In this document: positions 12,001-21,000 of the stretch, in pieces
How positions within the stretch are numbered: position 1 is the stretch's first letter
How the letters are laid out: each line of letters opens with the position of its first letter
NCBI RefSeq assembly: GCF_014873495.1
Contig: NZ_JADBGF010000001.1
Span: forward strand, 7,874,001-7,938,000
DNA length: 64,000 bases
DNA from: Streptomyces stelliscabiei
GTDB taxonomy: Bacteria > Actinomycetota > Actinomycetes > Streptomycetales > Streptomycetaceae
Direction of reading: 5' to 3'
Translations under genes and position numbers: made by a program
Notes under the pieces: generated by a model
The model's input: the letters and a program-made list of their open reading frames with translations, nothing else
Databases searched by the model: none
What the model was told of the DNA's origin: nothing

Positions 12001-15000
12001 CCGTCGGATATTCGGTCGAGGTCCTCAGGCGGCACCAGGGCGAAAGGGGCGGTGCCCGCCTCCCCCCGGCCGTCGGGCACGGGGGTCGGCTCCGGCTCGG
12101 CCTGCTTCTGCTGGAGCAACGCGAGCAGGTCCGCCACCGAGGTGTTCTCGGAGAGGCCACCGGACCCGAGGTCGATGCCCGCTGCACGGAGCGCCCCGGT
12201 CAGTGCATCCGCCGCGTCGGCGGTTGCCGTACGGGTGTCGTTCTCCGACGGTGACAAGCTCTCCTCCTGAGGCTCCTGAGCCGAGAGATGGCGGGCCAGC
12301 TCGGCGACTGTCTGGTACGTGAAGATCGTGCGAACGGTCAGGCTGTAGCCGATCGACTTGAGCGCTCCGACGAGCGACACCGCGCGGATGGAGTCGCCGC
12401 CGAGGTCAAAGAAACTGTCCTCGACACTGACCCGCCCAAGCCCAAGAGCGTTCTCCCAGGCACCAGCGATCCTGGCCTCGGCATCTGTGCGTGGAGCTAT
12501 ATATGGCCTCTCATCGCTTCGTTCGGGTGTGGGGAGGGCTTTGCGGTCGAGTTTGCCGGCGGTGTTGAGGGGCCAGGTGTCGAGTTCGACGTAGGTGCCG
12601 GGGAGCATGTAGTCGGGGAGGGTCTGGGCCAGGTGGGACCGCAGTTCGCTGTGGTCGACGGTGGTGTGGGGGATGAGGTAGGCGACGAGCCAGGTGTCGC
12701 CGGTGTTCTCGGTGCGGGCGATGAGGGTGGCGTCTTTGACTGCGGGGTGTGTCAGCAGTCGGGATTCGATTTCGCCGAGTTCGATGCGGTGGCCGCGGAT
12801 TTTCACTTGGTGGTCGGTGCGGCCGAGGAATTCGATGTCGCCGTCGGGGAGTCGGCGGGCGAGGTCTCCTGTGTGGTAGAGGCGGGTGCCGGCTGGTCCG
12901 AAGGGGTCGGGTGTGAAGCGTTCGGCGGTGAGTGCGGGTCGGTTGAGGTAGCCCTGTGCGATGCCGTGGCCGGCGATGCACAGTTCGCCGGTCACGCCGA
13001 CGGGGACGGGTTGCATGAGGGAGTCGACGATGTAGAGGCGGGTGTTGTCGATCGGCGCGCCGATGGAGACAGTCGTCGGTTGGGCGGGGACGTTCCAGGC
13101 TGTGGACCAGATGGTTGTTTCGGTGGGCCCGTACACGTTGACCAGGTGTGCGACCCGGTCCCGTAGTTCGCGGGCCAGCTCGACGGGCAGGGCTTCGCCG
13201 CCGGCCAGGGCCACGGTTGTAGAGCTTCGGAAGCCGGTTTCGAGGAGCAGTTTCCAGCCCGAGGGGGTGGCCTGCACGTGGGTGACGGACTCCGCTGTGA
13301 TCAGGTCCACCAGGTCTGCGTCCTGCTCGGCGATGACGACGCGGTGTCCGTCGATCAGGGGCAGGTACAGCTCCAGTCCGGAGATGTCGAAGGACACGGA
13401 GGTCGATGCCAGCCACGACTCGACGCTCGTCGGCTCGCCCAGGACGCGTCGGATGCCGGCGAGCAGGTTGCCCAGCGCCCCGTGGGTGACCTGGACTCCC
13501 TTGGGGCGCCCGGTCGAGCCCGACGTGTACAGCACATACGCCACCGCCGACGGATCTGTCACCTTCCGGGGCAACGGCTGTGCCGAGCCGACCGCATCCG
13601 GATCACCGTCCACGAGAATCCGGATGCCGTCGTGGATCTCGGTAGCCGTCCGGGCCACCGACTTCTGTGTCACCAGGACGCGTGGTGCGGCGTCCTCGAC
13701 GATGCCGGCCAGCCGTGCGGCCGGGTGGCCGGCGTCCAGTGGCAGATACGCGGCACCGGACTTCTGTACGGCGAGCAGTGTCACCAGCAGTTCGACGCCG
13801 CGTTCCAGCAGCACGCCCACCACGTCACCGGCGCCCACGCCCAGCGACACCAGATGTCCCGCCAACCGCGAGGACCGCTCGTCCAGTTCCGCGTAGGACA
13901 GCGACACGCCACGCGACGTCACCGCCACCGCGCCCGGAACCTCGACAGCCCGCGCCGCGAACAACTCCGGCACACAGCCGGCCGGTACGTCGGTCTCCGT
14001 GTCGTTCCAGCGCTCCAGCACCGATGACCGCTCACCCACCGGCAGGTACACCGCCCGCGCGTCGCCGTCCGGGTCGGCGGCCATCGCCTCCAGCACCAGC
14101 CGGTACATCGACGCGATCCGCTCCGCGTTCGCACGCGACACCACACGGCCGTCGGTGGTCAGGACGATGTAGCCGTTCCGGGTGGCGACCATCAGCGGGA
14201 ACTCGGTCGGGACCTCGTCGATGTCGCCGAGTTCGTCGATCTCGTCGCCGTCGACCTGGCTGAAGTCCTGGTAGTTGAAGTAGACGTCCAACAGGCGGCT
14301 GCCACCGGCATCGCGCTGGATGGCAGGCAGGGGGTAGCGGCGATGCGACCACAGCTCGGTCTCCTGCTCGAAGACCTGGGCCACCAGTTCCCGCCAGGTG
14401 GCGGCACGGCCCGCCTCGTACGGGAACGGGACCGTGTTGAGGTGCAGGCCGTAGACGCGGTCGGCGCCGGGGAGTTCGGGGCGCGTGTCGCACACCAGGC
14501 CAGTGTGGAACTCCGTGTCGTGCGTCAGCTGGCTCATCACCTTCAGATGCGCCGCCAGCAGCACGCTCTTCATCGACACCCGGGCCCGCCCGGCGAGCGC
14601 CCGCAGCCGCTCCTCCAGATCGTGGACCTGGATCGGGAAGCGGTGGGCGGTGCCGTTCGGAACGGACTCGTCGCCCCAGCCGGCCGGCATGGCGAGTGCT
14701 GCGTGGTCGCCGACGATGCGCTGCCAGTACGCCTGGTCGGCACCGGCGTTCACCGACTCCTGCTCGGCGGCGATGAAGTCGGCGAAGCGACTGCCGCCGC
14801 GCTGCCCCGGCTCGATCTCCTGGCCGTCCCTGAACGCGCGGTACAGATCCAGGAGTTCGGTGAGGAGCGCGTGGTAGCTCCAGCCCTCCAGGATCGGGTG
14901 GGCGTGGGTGAAGACGAGCTTCCACTCGTGGTCGTCACCGACGAGCGCGTTGACGCGGATCAGCGGCGGCACCGCCGTGTCGAACGGCGTGGTGCGCTGC

Positions 15001-18000
15001 TCGTTCTCGCAGGTGTCGTCGTCGAGTCCGGCGATGCCGACCGGCAGGTCCGCTGTGGCGTGGATGAGTTGGAGGGGTTGGGAGTAGGTGGTGAGGTCGA
15101 AGCCGGTGCGTAGGACTTCGTGTCGGGTGAGGAGTTCGTCGGTGGCTTGCTGGAGTGCGGTGGCGTCGAAGGGGCGGTTGTCGCGGATGCGGAAGGCGTC
15201 GACGTTGTGGTAGGCGGCTCGTTCTTCGCCGAGTGACATTTCCACGAGCATGCCGAGCTGGACCTGGGAGATGGGGTAGGCGTCCACGACGCCGGTGGGC
15301 AGTTGGTGGCGGTCGGTGTCGTTGATCAGGTCGAAGGGCTGGACGAAGTGGTCTGTTTCGACGGGGTCGTTTCGTCCGTCGAGGTGGTCGGCGAGTTCGG
15401 CGATGGTGCGGTGTTCGAAGATGTCCTGCACGGTGACTTGGAAGCCTGCTGAGCGGATCGCGCCGACGAGGACGATCGCGCGGATGGAGTCGCCGCCGAG
15501 GTCGAAGAAGCTGTCCTCGACGCTGACGTTTGTCAGGCCGAGTGCGGTGGCCCAGGCTTCGGCGATCCGTGTCTCGGCTTCGGTGCGTGGGGCGATGTAT
15601 GGCCTCTCATCGCTTCGTTCGGGTGTGGGGAGGGCTTTGCGGTCGAGTTTGCCGGCGGTGTTGAGGGGCCAGGTGTCGAGTTCGACGTAGGTGCCGGGGA
15701 GCATGTAGTCGGGGAGGGTCTGGGCCAGGTGGGACCGCAGTTCGCTGTGGTCGACGGTGGTGTGGGGGATGAGGTAGGCGACGAGCCAGGTGTCGCCGGT
15801 GTTCTCGGTGCGGGCGATGAGGGTGGCGTCTTTGACTGCGGGGTGTGTCAGCAGTCGGGATTCGATTTCGCCGAGTTCGATGCGGTGGCCGCGGATTTTC
15901 ACTTGGTGGTCGGTGCGGCCGAGGAATTCGATGTCGCCGTCGGGGAGTCGGCGGGCGAGGTCTCCTGTGTGGTAGAGGCGGGTGCCGGCTGGTCCGAAGG
16001 GGTCGGGTGTGAAGCGTTCGGCGGTGAGTGCGGGTCGGTTGAGGTAGCCCTGTGCGATGCCGTGGCCGGCGATGCACAGTTCGCCGGTCACGCCGACGGG
16101 GACGGGTTGCATGAGGGAGTCGACGATGTAGAGGCGGGTGTTGTCGATCGGCGCGCCGATGGAGACAGTCGTCGGTTGGGCGGGGACGTTCCAGGCTGTG
16201 GACCAGATGGTTGTTTCGGTGGGCCCGTAGACGTTGACCAGGTGTGCGACCCGGTCCCGTAGTTCGCGGGCGAGTTCGACGGGCAGGGCTTCGCCGCCCA
16301 CCAGAGCGGTTACGGGACGGGTGCCGAAGCCGGATTCCAGCAGGAGTTTCCAGCCCGAGGGGGTGGCTTGTACGTGGGTGACGGACTCGGTGGAGATCAG
16401 GTCCACCAGGTCCGTGTCCTGCTCGGCGATGACGACGCGGTGTCCGTCGATCAGGGGCAGGTACAGCTCCAGTCCGGAGATGTCGAAGGACACGGAGGTC
16501 GATGCCAGCCACGACTCGACGCTCGTCGGCTCGCCCAGGACGCGTCGGATGCCCGTGAGCAGGTTGGCCAGTGCGCCGTGGGTGACCTGGACTCCCTTGG
16601 GGCGGCCGGTCGAGCCCGACGTGTACAGCACATACGCCACCGAGGAAGGGTCGGTGGGACGCGAGAACGCCTTCGGCTCCACCGAGTCGGTCGTGTCACC
16701 GTCGACCAGGACCCGCACGCCCTGGTGAATCTCGGAGACCGTGGCGGCCAGTGATTGCTGTGTCACCAGGACGCGTGGTGCGGCGTCCTCGACGATGCCG
16801 GCCAGCCGTGCGGCCGGATGCCCGGCGTCCAGCGGCAGATACGCGGCACCGGACTTCTGTACGGCGAGCAGTGTCACCAGCAGTTCGACGCCGCGTTCCA
16901 GCAGCACGCCCACCACGTCACCGGCGCCCACGCCCAGCGACACCAGATGTCCCGCCAACCGCGAGGACCGCTCGTCCAGTTCCGCGTAGGACAGCGACAC
17001 GCCACCCGAGGTCACCGCCACCGCGCCCGGAACCTCGACAGCCCGCGCCGCGAACAACTCCGGCACACAGCCGGCCGGTACGTCGCTCTCCGTGTCGTTC
17101 CAGCGCTCCAGCACCGATGACCGCTCACCCACCGGCAGGTACACCGCCCGCGCGTCGCCGTCCGGGTCGGCGGCCATCGCCTCCAGCACCAGCCGGTACA
17201 TCGACGCGATCCGCTCCGCGTTCGCACGCGACACCACACGGCCATGGGCGGTGACGATCACCTGGCCGCCCCGGCTGGAGACGGTCAGCGGGAACTCGGT
17301 CGGGCTGTCGTCGATCGCGGCCTCGTGGTCGACGACATCGGTGTCGACCTGGTGGAAGTCCTGGTAGTTGAAGTAGACGTGGAGCAGTTGCCCACCGCCG
17401 GAGAGGCGCTGCACGGCGGGCATCGGGTAGTGGCGGTGCGGCCACAGCTCGACCTCGGCGGCGAACACCTGGGTCACCAGTTCCCGCCATGTGGCCGCGC
17501 GGCCTGCCTCGAAGGCGAAGGGCAGTGTGTTGAGGTACATGCCGTAGACGCGGTCGGCGCCCGGAAGTTCGGGTCTGGCGTCGCACACCAGGCCGGTGTG
17601 GAACGCCGTCTCGTGCGTCAGCTGGCTCATCACCTTCAGATGCGCCGCCAGCAGCACGCTCTTCATCGACACCCGGGCCCGCCCGGCGAGCGCCCGCAGC
17701 CGCTTCTCCAGATCGCTGACGGAAACGGCGGCCTGGTGGGTGGCGCGCGGCGCGTCGGGGGCGTCGCCCCAGCCGGTCGGGGTCTCCAGCGGGGCGTGGT
17801 CGGCGACGACGCGGCTCCAGTAGGCCCGGTCGTCGGCGGAGTCGAGGGACTCCTGTTCGGCTGCGATGAAGTCGGCGAAGCGAGTGGCGGGGCGCTCGGG
17901 CTCCTCGACGGGGCGGCCGTCGCGGAGGGCGCCGTACACGTCGAGGATCTCCATCAGCAGGGAGTGGTGGCTCCAGCCCTCCAGGACGGGATGGCACTCG

Positions 18001-21000
18001 GTGATCGACAGCCACCAGCTGCCGTTGCCGGTGTCGTGGGCGTACAGCCGCATCAGGGTGGGCACAGCCAGGTCGAAGACACGGGCGCGCTCGCGCACGG
18101 TGTGGGCGCGCACGGCGGCCCTGATCTCGACCTCGGTCAGGCCGCGCAGCGACTGGGTGCCCACCGGCATCTCGGCGTGTGCGTGGACCAGCTGCATCGG
18201 GACGGAGTAACCGTCCAGCGACAGGGAGGTGCGCAGCACCTCGTGCCGGGCCACTACGATCCGCGCGGCGGCGACCAGCGACGCGTGGTCGTAGGGGCGC
18301 TCGTCACGGATCCGGAAGCTGGTGACGTTGTGGTAGTTGTTCTGTCCGTTCTCGACGGACATCTCGAGCACCATGCCGGCCTGGACCTGTGAGAGCGGGT
18401 AGGCGTCGACCACGCTCTCCGGGAGCCGTGCCTTGTCCTCGGCGCCGATCAGGGCGAAGGGCCGGACGGGCTCCGTGATCACGGCGGGAACGGGGCGGCC
18501 GGTGAGCAGTTCGGCGAGACGGGCGACGGTGCGGTATTCGAACACGTCGCGGACGGCGATGTCGTAACCGGCCGAGCGGACTGCGCCGACCAGGGCGACG
18601 GCGCGGATCGAGTCGCCGCCCAGTTCGAAGAAGCCGTCGTCGACGCCCACCCGGTCCAGGCCGAGCACCTGCGCCCAGACCGCTGCCAGTCGCTCCTCGG
18701 TGGGCGTGCGCGGGGCGGTGTAGGTGCCGCCGGCCCGCCGGGCACTGCCGCCGGGGGCGGGCAGGGCGCGGCGGTCGAGCTTGCCGTTGGTGGTGAGCGG
18801 CAGGCGCTCCAGGGTGACGAACGCGGCGGGGACCATGTACGAGGGCAGGCTGCCGCCGAGGAGTTCGCGCAGCTCGGCCGGTTCGTAGGAGATCTCCGCG
18901 GCGAGCACGGTGTAGGCGACCAGTTCCTTCTGGCCCGGGGTGTCCTCGCGCAGTACGACGACGGCGTCGCGGACACCGTCGAGTTCCATCAACGCGGCCT
19001 GGATCTCGCCGAGTTCGACACGGTAGCCACGGATCTTGATCTGGCCGTCGGCGCGGCCGAGGAACTCCAGGGAGCCGTCGGGCAGGCGGCGGGCGATGTC
19101 GCCGCTGCGGTAGAGGCGGGAGCCGGCCGGGCCGTAGGGGTCGGGCACGAACCGCTCGGCGGTCAGTGCGGGGCGGCCGAGGTAGCCGCGGGCCACACCC
19201 GGGCCGGCGACGTGGATCTCGCCGAAGACGCCGACGGGGACGGGCCGGCCCCAGGCGTCGAGCAGATGCACCCTGAGGTCGTCGAGGGGGACGCCGATGG
19301 GGTTGCCGACGTCGGCTCCGAGGTCGGCGGGGCCCACCCTGTAGTAGGTGGTGTGGACCGTGGTCTCGGTGATGCCGTACATGTTGAGCAGGGCCGGACT
19401 GTCCAGGCCGAGCCGGTCCACCCACGGCTGGAGGTCGGGGACCTGGAGCTTCTCCCCGGCGAACACGACGGCCCGCAGCCGGAGCCGGTCGACGCGCTCG
19501 TCACCGTCGGCGGCCGCGGAGACCAGGGCGCGGAACGCGGACGGTGTCTGGTTGAGCACGGTGACCTGGTGCTCAACCAGCAGGTCGAGGAATTCGTCGG
19601 GCGAGCGGGTCACGGCGGCAGGCACGACGACGAGTCGGCCGCCGTGCAGCAGGGCGCCCCACATCTCCCACACCGAGACGTCGAAGGCGTAGCTGTGGAA
19701 CAGCGGCCACACGTCGTCGGCGGCGAAACCGTAGTGACGGTACGCGGTGGTCAGCAGTCGCAACACGTTGCGGTGACTGAGGCAGACGCCCTTGGGGCGA
19801 CCGGTGGAGCCGGAGGTGTAGATGACGTAGATCAACTGATCAGGGTGACCAGCCACCGCCGGATCCGAGTCCGGTAGCGCCGCCCACGCCTCGGTCTCCC
19901 GCTCGTGGTCGAGGACGACGAGGGGACCGTCATGGATGCCCTCCAGCATCGTGGCGTGCGCGGATTCGGTCACTACGGCGACGGCTCCGGCGTCGCCCAG
20001 GACGTACCCGAGGCGGTCGGCCGGGTTGGCCGGGTCGAGCGGAAGGTAGCCGGCACCGGACTTGAGGACGCCGAGGATCGCAGGCATCAGTTCGGGGCCG
20101 CGCTCCACGCAGATGCCCACCAGCCGGTCGGGGCCGCAGCCCAGGGCGATCAGCCGGTGGGCGATGCGGTTGGCGCGGGCGTTGAGCTCGCCGTACGTCA
20201 GGGCGACGCCGTCGGCCGTCACGGCCACCGCGTCGGGGGTGGCGGCGGCCTGGGCCTCGAAGACCTCGTGGACGAGTCGCGGATCGACCGCATTGTCGGT
20301 CAGCTCGTTGATGAGGACGGCGAGTTCGGGCTCGTCGAGTACGGCAAGCTCGGAGAGGCGGGCGTCCGGGGCGGACGCCACGGAGTGCAGCAGCCGCACC
20401 AGGTGGCGGGCGAACCGCTCGGCCGTCCGGGAATCGAAGAGCGCGGTGGCGTACTCGAACTGTCCGCGCAGGGAACCGTCCGGGGACTCCTCGATCTGGA
20501 GCTGGAGGTCGAACCGTGCCACCGAGGCGGGGACGTCGAAGGGCTCGACCGTCAGGCCCGGCAGGTCGTATGCGGTGGTCCGGGACTCGTGGAGGGTGAA
20601 GGCGGCCTGGAACAGCGGCGCGCGCGAGAGGTCCCGCTCGGGCTGGAGTTCGTCGACGAGGCGGGCGAACGGTGTCTCCTGGTGGTCGAAGGCGTCCAGG
20701 ACGACGGAACGGTTGCGGTCCAACAGACCGCTGAACCGCGGGTCCCCGTCCCACACGGCCCGCATCACCAGGCTGTTGACGCCGTATCCGATGAGCTCCT
20801 GCAGTTCGGGGCGCACCCGTCCGGAGACCACGGTGCCGACCGCGACGTCGGTCTGCGCGGTGTACTTGGACAGCAGCGTCTGGTACGCGGTCAGCAGCAC
20901 CGTGAACAGCGTGGTGCGGTGGGTGGCGGCCAGGTCGCGCAGCCGGGAGGAGAGATCGTCGGGCAGCGCGAAGCGGGCGGTCGCACCGTCCGTGCCCCGC

